From Lysobacterales bacterium (GTDB lineage Bacteria; Pseudomonadota; Gammaproteobacteria; Xanthomonadales; Xanthomonadaceae), in NCBI GenBank assembly GCA_015655035.1, contig JAATFS010000413.1, forward strand, positions 1 to 12,390: 12,390 bases of DNA, written 5' to 3'. Below are positions 6,530 through 12,390 of the stretch, one piece after another. Position numbers and translations under genes: made by a program. The first letter of the stretch is position 1. Every line of letters begins with the position of its first letter. A model generated the notes under the pieces. That model saw only the letters and a list, made by a program, of their open reading frames with translations. It made no database searches and had not been told where the DNA came from.

Positions 6530-8383
6530 TCAGCGCGCAGCGGCCACCCGCATCACCTTCGGCGTCACGAAGATCAGCAATTCGGCCTTGTCCTTGCTCT
6601 TGCCACGCTTCTTGAACAGGTTGCCCAGGAACGGGATATCGCCCAGGAACGGCACCTTGGACACACTCTCGCGGTCGGAGAACTCGTAGACGCCGCCGAT
6701 CACCACGGTTTCGCCATCGTTGACCAGTACCGCCGTATTGATCTCGCGGCGATTGATCGATGGCACGGTGCCATAGCCTTCCAGCCTGATGTACTCATCC
6801 ACTTCGTCCTTCTTGACGTTCATGTTGAGAAACACGCGATTGTCGTTGGTGATGGTTGGGGTCACCCGCAGTTCCAGCAACACGTCCTTGAACTGCACAT
6901 TGGCCTGATTGGTGCCGCTGGAGCCGCCGGAAATGGTGACGTAGCCGATCTCCTTGCCCTGCCTGATCACGCCTTCGCGCTGGTTGGCGGTAACGATGCG
7001 CGGATTGGAAATGACTTCGCCACGCCCCTCTTCCTGCAACGCCGACAGCTCCAGATCCAGGTTGAAATTCGCACCCAGCAAGGTATAGGCGATGCTGGGC
7101 GCATTGCCGGCGGCGCCACCGCTGGTATAGGAATTGGCCGGCAGGCTGACGTTCAAGCCACGGCTGGCCGCGGTGCCGCCGCCGCTCGCACCGCTGCCAA
7201 TGGTGGCGATGTTGTCGCCATAGGTATGGGTGCCGCCAATGCCGAACCGGGCACCCAGGTCGCGCGCAAACGTGTCGGTGGCGATCACGATCCGGCCCTC
7301 GATCAATACCTGGTCGACCGGCCGATCGATGTGCGAGACGAGCTCGCGCATCCGTGCCACTTTCTTCGGGATATCGCTGATCATCAGCATATTGGTGCGT
7401 TCGTCGGCCACCACCCGGCCGCGCGGCGACAGGAAGCCGTTGTCGCCCTGGCCCTGATCCTCGCCACCACCGCCACCCATGCCCTTGGCCTCGGTCAAGG
7501 CCTTGTAGATCGCGTTGGCGCTGTGATAGTTGATCTGGATGTAGTCGGTGATCAGGTCCTCGCGGTTCTCGATGGCGATGCGCGCGTCTTCCTTATCCTG
7601 TTCGAACTTGGCCAGCTCCGGCTGCGGCGCCACCCAGATCACGCCGCCGTCGCGGCGGCGGTCCAGGCCCTTTGCCCGCAGCACGATGTCCAGCGCCTGG
7701 TCCCACGGCACGTTGGCCAGGCGCAGCGTCACATTGCCCTGCACCGTGTCCGACGCCACGATATTCAGATTGGACTCTTCGGCAATCAGCTGCAGCACGG
7801 TGCGCACTGGCACGTCCTGGAAATTAAAGGTCACCGGCCGGCCGCTGTAGCCACGCGCGGGGATCTGCGCCGCCGCCCGCGCCACGCTCGCAGCATTGAT
7901 GGCGCCGGTGGCCGGCGGCGGCTTGCGTGGCGAGACCTCGACCACGTACTCGTTGCCGTTCTGGTAGGCCAGCGATTCAAAGCCGCCTTCCACCGTCAGC
8001 ACCAACTGCGCACCGCGCCCGGACGGCCTGGCCTCGATCCGCCGCACCGGCGTGGCGAAATCACTCACGTCCAATGGCCGTTGCAGCTCCGCCGGCAGCC
8101 CGGCATTGCCAACATCGACCACTACGCTGGCGTCCTGCACCCGCAAATCGGCGCGTGCCCCCGGGCGATCGAACTGCAGGATCATCCTGCCGGCACCATC
8201 GTCACCGCGCTTGAAATCCACCTTCGACAGCAGGATGGCAGGCGCGGCGTTCAACTGCGCCGGCCTGGCCTGCGCCGCAACGCACGCGCCACTGCCGATG
8301 GCCAGCGCGAGCGCCAGCCCGAACCTGCCGATCACGGACGGTCTCCGTACGCGGCTGCGGCCGATGGCGTTGAAGAACATCAT
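6530..8383 (-). CDS. pilQ: Type IV pilus outer-membrane secretin PilQ
   Basis: PilQ forms the outer-membrane pore through which the type IV pilus passes. The 617-residue product starts with a basic, hydrophobic signal peptide (FGLALALAIGSGACVAAQA, 21-39). Next come one AMIN-like domain (about 46-150), expected to bind peptidoglycan; the STN/N0 region (about 184-252, with FNFQDVPVRTVLQLIAEES); an N1 domain (about 276-355) with a Gly-rich insert (301-316); and the C-terminal secretin domain with GRGEVISNPRIVTAN (453-467) and VPFLGDIPFLGNLFKK (577-592). I chose ATG 8383 (an ATGATG pair, 8380 alternative), 19 bases after pilP, because AGAGGGGA lies upstream and the signal peptide then starts properly. 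An in-frame ATG at 8410 overlapping the pilP end would add 9 residues. Last of the pilMNOPQ operon, followed by a stem-loop. Confidence 0.96.
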   Translation of the reverse strand: MMFFNAIGRSRVRRPSVIGRFGLALALAIGSGACVAAQARPAQLNAAPAILLSKVDFKRGDDGAGRMILQFDRPGARADLRVQDASVVVDVGNAGLPAELQRPLDVSDFATPVRRIEARPSGRGAQLVLTVEGGFESLAYQNGNEYVVEVSPRKPPPATGAINAASVARAAAQIPARGYSGRPVTFNFQDVPVRTVLQLIAEESNLNIVASDTVQGNVTLRLANVPWDQALDIVLRAKGLDRRRDGGVIWVAPQPELAKFEQDKEDARIAIENREDLITDYIQINYHSANAIYKALTEAKGMGGGGGEDQGQGDNGFLSPRGRVVADERTNMLMISDIPKKVARMRELVSHIDRPVDQVLIEGRIVIATDTFARDLGARFGIGGTHTYGDNIATIGSGASGGGTAASRGLNVSLPANSYTSGGAAGNAPSIAYTLLGANFNLDLELSALQEEGRGEVISNPRIVTANQREGVIRQGKEIGYVTISGGSSGTNQANVQFKDVLLELRVTPTITNDNRVFLNMNVKKDEVDEYIRLEGYGTVPSINRREINTAVLVNDGETVVIGGVYEFSDRESVSKVPFLGDIPFLGNLFKKRGKSKDKAELLIFVTPKVMRVAAAR

Positions 8384-8402
8384 CGAGCTATTTCCCCTCT
8401 CA

Positions 8403-8939
8403 TCATTCATCTTCCAGCGCCAGCACAACCGGCCGTTCCAGCCATCCGCCCGCGCCATCGGTTACCAGCTCCACCAGCTCGATACGATCGTCGAACACCC
8501 CGGTAACGCGACCATCGCTCTGGCCCAGGTAGACGCCCGGGCGCACGCGGTAGGTCACGCCGTCCGGCGCCATCACCAGCGCCACCAATCCGCGCCCGGC
8601 ACCGATGGTCCCGACCATGTCGAGGCTACCGAGCGCGAACGCCTCCAACGGCTGCTTGCGGCGGTCCGGATCCGGACGCGTACCATTGCCGCCGCCCGGA
8701 TTCACCCACACATCGGTGAACGGGTCGCGCATGCCCTGAGCGGAATACTCGAACGTCTCGAATTGCTGCATCACCGGCAACGGCTCCAGCGCCGACGCCG
8801 GCCGGGCGCGCACCTCCGCCACCCAGGCGCGCAGATTCGGCGCGCCGGCCGGCGTGCTATCGATGCCACGGGCGCAGCCCACCAGCCCCAGCAAGAGCAG
8901 CGACAGAGCGACCAGGCGTGCATCCGCGCGCCGGCTCAT
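8403..8939 (-). CDS. pilP: Type IV pilus assembly lipoprotein PilP
   Basis: PilP is an inner-membrane lipoprotein that links the PilN/PilO dimer to the periplasmic N0 domain of PilQ. The 178-residue product has a lipoprotein signal with lipobox LVGC, giving lipidated Cys22. A flexible stretch follows, then the family motif around FEYSAQGMRDPF (63-74) and the segment RKQPLEAFALGSLDMVG (94-110). The C-terminal beta domain (about 105-175) contains VRPGVYLGQSDGRV and ends with an acidic tail. The ATG overlaps the pilO stop as ATGA and has AGGGG 5 bases upstream. Length agrees with PilP of other gammaproteobacteria (about 170-180). Confidence 0.95.
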   Translation of the reverse strand: MSRRADARLVALSLLLLGLVGCARGIDSTPAGAPNLRAWVAEVRARPASALEPLPVMQQFETFEYSAQGMRDPFTDVWVNPGGGNGTRPDPDRRKQPLEAFALGSLDMVGTIGAGRGLVALVMAPDGVTYRVRPGVYLGQSDGRVTGVFDDRIELVELVTDGAGGWLERPVVLALEDE

Positions 8940-9604
8940 GGGCGCCCCTGCCGTTTCTCGGCCTCGGCGGTGGCCTTTTCCTGCTCGGCCATTTCCTCGT
9001 CGTCGAGATACCGGTAGGTCTTGACCGTTCCCGACAACTCGAGCGTGCCGCGCTGCGTGACCCCGGCCTTGGCATCCTTCGGCTTGAGGTCGATATCGTG
9101 CATGGTCAGGATCACCACGCGCGGCAGCGAGGCCACGCCGCTGACGAACGCGCCGAACTGGTGGTAGCTGCCGACCATGCGCAAGGCGATCGGCCTTTCC
9201 GCGTAGAACTCCTTCGGCAATTCCGCACCGGGCTGGAACAGCTCATTGGCCAGGCCGCTGGACAGCGATGTCTGCGAGATGTCGATGATCAGGTCCGACA
9301 TTTCGGTCTTGCTCGGCAATTGGCGCAGCATCTGCTGCAACACCTTCTCCATCTGCGCGAGCTGGCGCCTGAGCGGCTGCAGATTGACCGCGCGCGTCTG
9401 CTGCCGTTCGAACTCCGCCCGCAATTGCGCCTCCTGCCGTTCCAGTTCGCCCAGCGCCTCGCGTTTGTCGCCGATCAGCAGCAACCACGCCATCACCGCG
9501 ATGAACAGCCCCACCAGCACGCAGAACACAATCCTGGCGCGCTGCGGCCAGTCGCCGACATTGTTGAAATCCAGCTCGCTCACCTTGATCGGTCTCCTGC
9601 TCAA
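8936..9604 (-). CDS. pilO: Type IV pilus inner-membrane protein PilO (TTG start)
   Basis: PilO pairs with PilN in the inner membrane to form the alignment complex between the motor and the PilQ pore. Seen in 222 residues: a short cytoplasmic start with SELDFNNVGDWP (9-20), one membrane segment (about 25-44), a coiled-coil-like stretch (about 47-95) and a ferredoxin-like periplasmic domain (about 100-198) with FYAERPIALRMVGSYHQFGA (133-152). The C-terminus is a charged Glu/Lys/Ala tail (201-222). The start is unusual: TTG at 9604 overlaps the pilN stop as TTGA and has AGGGGG 7 bases upstream. A competing GTG at 9583 has AGGAGA 9 bases upstream and would remove 7 residues. I prefer TTG because MSRRPIKVSELDFNN resembles PilO starts as I recall them from related bacteria; this is not certain. 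Confidence 0.93.
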   Translation of the reverse strand: MSRRPIKVSELDFNNVGDWPQRARIVFCVLVGLFIAVMAWLLLIGDKREALGELERQEAQLRAEFERQQTRAVNLQPLRRQLAQMEKVLQQMLRQLPSKTEMSDLIIDISQTSLSSGLANELFQPGAELPKEFYAERPIALRMVGSYHQFGAFVSGVASLPRVVILTMHDIDLKPKDAKAGVTQRGTLELSGTVKTYRYLDDEEMAEQEKATAEAEKRQGRP

Positions 9605-9617
9605 GGCGCTGCCCCCT
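9593..9617 (-). promoter_or_regulatory. Two competing ribosome binding sites for pilO
   Basis: AGGGGG at 9617-9612 lies 7 bases before the TTG at 9604. AGGAGA at 9598-9593 lies 9 bases before an in-frame GTG at 9583. Both spacings are workable, so the pilO start cannot be settled from sequence alone and both forms might be made. Confidence 0.5.
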
Positions 9618-10254
9618 GCCGCGCCGCCGCACCCGGCGACTGACCGCTGGCAGCCGACTCGCCGCGCGCCACGCCGTCGCCGGGATGGGCCAGCTTGACC
9701 TTGAGCGTGAACACGAAAGGCAGCATCCTGCCGCTGCTGGCCACCGGCGCGCCCTTGTCCTTCACCGGGCTGCGGGCCTCGATGATCGACAGATCGGGGT
9801 CGGTCATCCAGCCCGAACTCTCCAGATTGCGCATGTAGGCGCTGACCCGCGCATTCGACTGGGAACGGCCCTCCAGGGACAACGCGTCGCCGTCCTGCTT
9901 GACTGCGGTCAGCACCACGCCGTCGGGAATGGTGCGCACCAGCGAATCGAACAGGTGCACCATCTGCGAACGATTGGCCTGCAGCTGCTCGATCACCGAC
10001 TTGCGCGCGAGCAAGCGTTCTTTTTTGGTATCCAGCGCATCGATTTCGGCATTCTGGCGTTTGACCTTGTCGATCTCGGCGGCCAGGAAGCGGTTGCGTT
10101 CGTTCTGTCCATCGATCTGGCGCTGGTAATACGACCAGACCAGCAACGACACCAGCACGCCGACCAACGCGGACATGCCCAGCATCGCGTAGAACTCGCG
10201 CTCGCGCTGCTTGCGGCGCTCGGCGCGCCAGGGCAGCAGGTTGATCTGCGCCAT
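9601..10254 (-). CDS. pilN: Type IV pilus inner-membrane protein PilN
   Basis: PilN spans the inner membrane once; its cytoplasmic tip binds PilM and its periplasmic part pairs with PilO. The 217-residue product starts MAQINLLPWR, with the INLLP motif (4-8) known to dock into PilM. It is followed by basic residues, one membrane segment (about 23-41), a coiled-coil-like region (about 45-98) and a periplasmic alpha/beta domain (about 100-187) containing IPDGVVLTAVKQDGDALSLE (109-128). The last 30 residues are a Gly/Ala/Ser-rich tail, probably disordered. The ATG at 10254 shares one base with the pilM stop (TGATG) and has GGAG 9 bases upstream; the frame is open further upstream but that part overlaps pilM and is not coding. 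A run of six A at the Lys78-Lys79 codons is atypical for this GC-rich gene but is in frame. Confidence 0.95.
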   Translation of the reverse strand: MAQINLLPWRAERRKQREREFYAMLGMSALVGVLVSLLVWSYYQRQIDGQNERNRFLAAEIDKVKRQNAEIDALDTKKERLLARKSVIEQLQANRSQMVHLFDSLVRTIPDGVVLTAVKQDGDALSLEGRSQSNARVSAYMRNLESSGWMTDPDLSIIEARSPVKDKGAPVASSGRMLPFVFTLKVKLAHPGDGVARGESAASGQSPGAAARQGAAP

Positions 10255-11312
10255 CAGTCGAAGCTCCGCAGCGCCAGGCCGGTGGCGATCATCAAGGCCG
10301 GCGCATCCTGTGCCAGCGCATGCGCCTGCACCTTCGGCCCCAGGATCATCTGCGCCAACGGATTGGCCACCAACGTCGCCACGCCCAGTTGCTGCTCTAC
10401 CCGTTCGTGCAGGCCCGCCAGTGCGGCGCAGCCGCCGGCAAGCACGATGCAATCGACATGATTGAACTCGCTGCCGGCATAGAAGAACTGGAGCAGGCGG
10501 CTGATCTGCTGCGCCATCGCCAGCCTGAACGGCTCCAGCACGTCTTCCTCGTAGCTCTCCGGCAAGCCGCCCTTGCGCGTGGCCATGCCGGCGTCCTCGT
10601 AGCTCAATCCATAGCGGCGCACCACCTCGTCGATGAGCTGCCGGCTACCGAATGCCTGCTCACGGCGGTACAGGCTGCGCCCGGAACGCAGTACATCGAG
10701 CGTGGTGGTGCTCGCGCCCATGTCCAGCAGCGCGACCACAGCATCGGACGCGACCGGCAGATCGTCGGCCAGCAGTGCGAACGCGTTCTCGACCGCGAAG
10801 GCCTCCACGTCCATCACCCGGGCGGTCAGTCCCGCCATTTCCAGCGCCGACTGGCGCAACTCCACGTTCTCCGAACGCGAGGCGGCCAGCAGCACCTGAA
10901 CCTGTTCGGGATTGCCCGGCATCGCCCCCAGCACCTCGAAATCCAGGTTCACTTCCTCGATCGGATACGGGATGTGCTGGGCGGCCTCCAGCTCGACCTG
11001 GGCTTCCAGGTCATGCTCGTCCAGATCGGCCGGCATCGGGATCAGCTTGGTGATCGCGGCCGAACCGGACACCGCCGCCGCCGCGTGCCTGGCCTTGGAA
11101 CCTGAACGGATCAGCGCCCGGCGAATCGCCTCGCCCACCGCCTCGATCTCGATGATCTGCTGTTCAACCACCGCATTGGGGGGTAGCGGTTCCACGGCGT
11201 AGTGATCGACCCGGAAACGCTGGCCGCTGCGGGACAATTGCAGCAATTTGACCGCAGTCGAACTGATATCAACGCCAATGAGCGGCGAATGACGTCTAGG
11301 AATGAGCCCCAC
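10254..11312 (-). CDS. pilM: Type IV pilus assembly protein PilM (actin-like, GTG start)
   Basis: PilM is a cytoplasmic actin/FtsA-like ATP-binding protein that joins the pilus motor to the inner-membrane alignment complex through the PilN tail. The 352-residue product shows the actin-fold nucleotide motifs: phosphate-1 GVDISSTAVK (13-22), phosphate-2 LLDMGASTTTL (195-205) and the adenosine loop VLAGGCAALAGL (290-301). Other family blocks are YPIEEVNLDFEVLG (116-129) and LLQFFYAGSEFNHVD (273-287). The start is GTG at 11312 (GLIPRRHSP follows), supported by AGGGGAG 8 bases upstream and by the normal family length; the frame is open upstream to 11501 but that part does not look like PilM. It is first in pilMNOPQ, divergent from ponA, and ends in TGATG with pilN. 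Confidence 0.96.
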   Translation of the reverse strand: MGLIPRRHSPLIGVDISSTAVKLLQLSRSGQRFRVDHYAVEPLPPNAVVEQQIIEIEAVGEAIRRALIRSGSKARHAAAAVSGSAAITKLIPMPADLDEHDLEAQVELEAAQHIPYPIEEVNLDFEVLGAMPGNPEQVQVLLAASRSENVELRQSALEMAGLTARVMDVEAFAVENAFALLADDLPVASDAVVALLDMGASTTTLDVLRSGRSLYRREQAFGSRQLIDEVVRRYGLSYEDAGMATRKGGLPESYEEDVLEPFRLAMAQQISRLLQFFYAGSEFNHVDCIVLAGGCAALAGLHERVEQQLGVATLVANPLAQMILGPKVQAHALAQDAPALMIATGLALRSFD

Positions 11313-11320
11313 AAAAACAA

Positions 11321-11327
11321 CTCCCCT
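11321..11327 (-). promoter_or_regulatory. Ribosome binding site of pilM, fixing its GTG start
   Basis: AGGGGAG on the minus strand, 8 bases before the GTG at 11312, with an AT-rich spacer (TTGTTTTT). No ATG in the same frame near this point would give a PilM of family length. Confidence 0.7.
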
Positions 11328-11365
11328 GCCGGCGGGTACCAGGAGGCACCAACAGCACACGCGCG

Positions 11366-11393
11366 TTGATAACGACTCTTTAATGGCTGGCAA
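11366..11393 (-). promoter_or_regulatory. Candidate sigma-70 promoter of pilMNOPQ
   Basis: On the minus strand TTGCCA (11393-11388, five of six matches to TTGACA) is followed after 16 bases by TATCAA (11371-11366, four of six matches to TATAAT), in the most AT-rich part of the intergenic region. It would give a leader of roughly 45-50 bases before the pilM GTG. It is a consensus match only, and the -35 lies inside an imperfect palindrome. Confidence 0.4.
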
Positions 11394-11485
11394 CCATCTC
11401 CACGCCCAGGCACCAAACCTGTCGCGCGCCCCCACGGTTGCCAAACCGGATTCGCTGGCCTGGCCCCGGCCAGACCCGGGTAATC

Positions 11486-11491
11486 TATACT
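11486..11491 (+). promoter_or_regulatory. Candidate -10 box of ponA
   Basis: TATACT matches TATAAT at five of six positions and lies 36 bases before the ponA ATG. No good -35 is seen at the right distance (the bases there are GC-rich), so the promoter is weak, activator-dependent or misplaced by me. Confidence 0.35.
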
Positions 11492-11527
11492 CTGCAGCCA
11501 CGAAATCTGCAATCGGAATCTGTCTTG

Positions 11528-12390
11528 ATGCCCCGTTTTCGCCGTTGGCTGGGCTGGATACTGGCCGCGTTCGTCGTGTTCGCGCTCTTGGGCGGGCTTG
11601 CCGCTGCCGGCATGTACTACGCCATTTCCTCCAAACTGCCCGACCTGCAGTCGCTCAAGCAGGTCGAGTGGCAGGAACCGCTGTACGTGTATGCCAGCGA
11701 TGGCCGGCTGATGGCGGTGTACGGCGAGACCCGCCGCTACCCGATCCAGATGAAGGATGTGCCGTTGCGCCTCAAGCAGGCCTTCCTGGCCACCGAGGAC
11801 GCGCGCTTCTACGAGCACGGCGGCGTGGACTACAAAGGCATCGCCCGCGCGGTCTGGCTGTTGGCCAGCACCGACGCCAAGCGCGTGCCCGGTGGTTCGA
11901 CCATCACCCAGCAGGTCGCTCGCCAGTTCTTCCTCAGTTCCGAATACAGCTATGGCCGCAAGCTGCGCGAGATCCTGCTGGCGCGCAAGATCGAGAGCGA
12001 GCTGAGCAAGGACGAGATCTTCGAGCTGTACCTCAACAAGAGCTTCTTCGGCAATCGCGCCTACGGCGTGGGCGCGGCGGCAGAGTTCTACTACGGCAAG
12101 AAACTGAACGAGCTGAGCCTGGATGAGATGGCGTCGCTGGCCGGCATCCCCAAGTTCCCGTCCAGCGGCAATCCGATCAGCAACCCCACGCGCGCGCGCG
12201 AACGCCGCGATTACTACGTGTTGCAGCGCATGGCCGACCTTGGCTTCGTCACCCAGGCCGAGGCCGATGCGGCCAAGACCGTGCCGATGCATGCCACCCC
12301 GCATGAGCCGCCGGTGCAGGCCTATGCCCCGCACGTGGCGGAGATGGTGCGCCAGGAGATGATCGCCCGCTACGGCGGCGAGGTGCTCAA
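11528..12390 (+). CDS. mrcA: Penicillin-binding protein 1A, N-terminal part (runs off the right edge)
   Basis: Class A penicillin-binding protein (PBP1A; gene also called ponA): a bifunctional peptidoglycan glycosyltransferase and transpeptidase anchored in the inner membrane. The visible 287 residues cover a cytoplasmic start (MPRFRRW), one membrane segment (about 9-31) and most or all of the GT51 glycosyltransferase domain. Its conserved blocks are present: ATEDARFYEHGGVD (88-101, catalytic Glu90), GGSTITQQVARQFFL (122-136), RKLREILLARKIE (144-156, second Glu148), the stretch from KDEIFELYLNK to FYYGKK (161-192), and ASLAGIPKFPSSGNP (202-216). The transpeptidase domain with its SxxK, SxN and KTG motifs would lie beyond the edge. 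The ATG at 11528 gives a normal N-terminus, though the ribosome site is weak (CGGA about 10 bases upstream). The divergent ponA/pilM arrangement is common in gammaproteobacteria with type IV pili. Confidence 0.95.
   Translation, partial: MPRFRRWLGWILAAFVVFALLGGLAAAGMYYAISSKLPDLQSLKQVEWQEPLYVYASDGRLMAVYGETRRYPIQMKDVPLRLKQAFLATEDARFYEHGGVDYKGIARAVWLLASTDAKRVPGGSTITQQVARQFFLSSEYSYGRKLREILLARKIESELSKDEIFELYLNKSFFGNRAYGVGAAAEFYYGKKLNELSLDEMASLAGIPKFPSSGNPISNPTRARERRDYYVLQRMADLGFVTQAEADAAKTVPMHATPHEPPVQAYAPHVAEMVRQEMIARYGGEVL

Larger units (their letters stand above)
11313..11527. other. Divergent pilM-ponA intergenic region with inverted repeats
   Basis: 215 bases without a gene, containing the control signals of pilM (minus) and ponA (plus). 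TGGCAACC at 11388-11395 and its inverted copy GGTTGCCA at 11437-11444 are separated by 41 bases. The first copy is part of a 15-base imperfect palindrome at 11383-11397 covering the candidate pilM -35. A GC-rich inverted repeat CTGGCC/GGCCAG lies at 11455-11460 and 11468-11473, just upstream of the ponA -10-like box. I see no RpoN-type -24/-12 site. Confidence 0.5.

Noticed and set aside
6470..8506. 678-codon open frame on the + strand covering all of pilQ
   Set aside because: Same GC-rich antisense effect. The sense strand encodes a full PilQ with all secretin motifs, and the antisense product has no recognisable motif.
10021..10026. Run of six A (minus strand) in pilN as a programmed frameshift or phase-variation tract
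   Set aside because: Too short for slipped-strand variation. The zero-frame codons are AAA AAA GAA, which does not fit the X XXY YYZ slippery pattern, and the PilN frame is intact through it.
11388..11450. RpoN (sigma-54) promoter for the pil operon
   Set aside because: TGG- and GC-rich words occur, but no TGGCA-N7-TTGC spacing is found on either strand.
11111..12334. 407-codon minus-strand frame running through ponA, the intergenic region and into pilM
   Set aside because: It is antisense to the clear GT51 motifs of PBP1A and out of frame with PilM; no family resemblance or sensible start. It is open by base composition.
1..12390. Mobile element, CRISPR array, tRNA or a novel defence system
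   Set aside because: No transposase, integrase, terminal repeats, regularly spaced repeats or tRNA-like folds. The large genes belong to recognised conserved families in a continuous operon arrangement.

Overview
The window is GC-rich, densely packed bacterial DNA. The proteins look like those of the gammaproteobacterial family Xanthomonadaceae (Xanthomonas, Stenotrophomonas and relatives). This placement rests on the look of the PilM, PilO and PilQ proteins and on gene content; I could not run a search, so genus is not claimed. There are no rRNA, tRNA, CRISPR, insertion-sequence or phage signals. Both ends cut through genes.

Layout from right to left. At the right edge (11528 to end, + strand) lies the 5' part of ponA/mrcA, a class A penicillin-binding protein (PBP1A) of the cell-wall synthesis machinery. 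It is divergent from a minus-strand block that fills the rest of the window. A 215-base intergenic region separates ponA from pilM and carries candidate promoters and inverted repeats. The first minus-strand module is pilM-pilN-pilO-pilP-pilQ (about 11312 down to 6530). It encodes the type IV pilus alignment subcomplex (PilM in the cytoplasm, PilN/PilO in the inner membrane, lipoprotein PilP) and the outer-membrane secretin PilQ. A 9-bp GC stem-loop lies one base past the pilQ stop, followed by roughly 100 bases without a gene.

The second minus-strand module (6404 to the left edge) is moxR, a DUF58 gene, a DUF4381 gene, batA, a fused batB-batC gene and batD (incomplete). It is a MoxR AAA+/von Willebrand factor A (VWA) operon of the Bat (Bacteroides aerotolerance) type: a cytoplasmic AAA+ ATPase with a set of inner-membrane and periplasmic VWA, TPR and BatD proteins, believed to act in envelope maturation or stress tolerance.

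Within each module, neighbouring genes mostly overlap by 1 to 13 bases (ATGA, TGATG or TTGA junctions), so translational coupling is likely. The exceptions are the pilP-pilQ gap and the moxR-DUF58 gap. The latter is bridged by a 20-codon reading frame that overlaps the moxR stop and the DUF58 start.

Overall this looks like ordinary conserved chromosome, not an accessory island. The points worth a second look are the batB-batC fusion with an apparently degenerate metal site, the bridging mini-ORF, the pilQ/moxR junction, the non-AUG starts of pilM and pilO, and the architecture of the pilM-ponA intergenic region.
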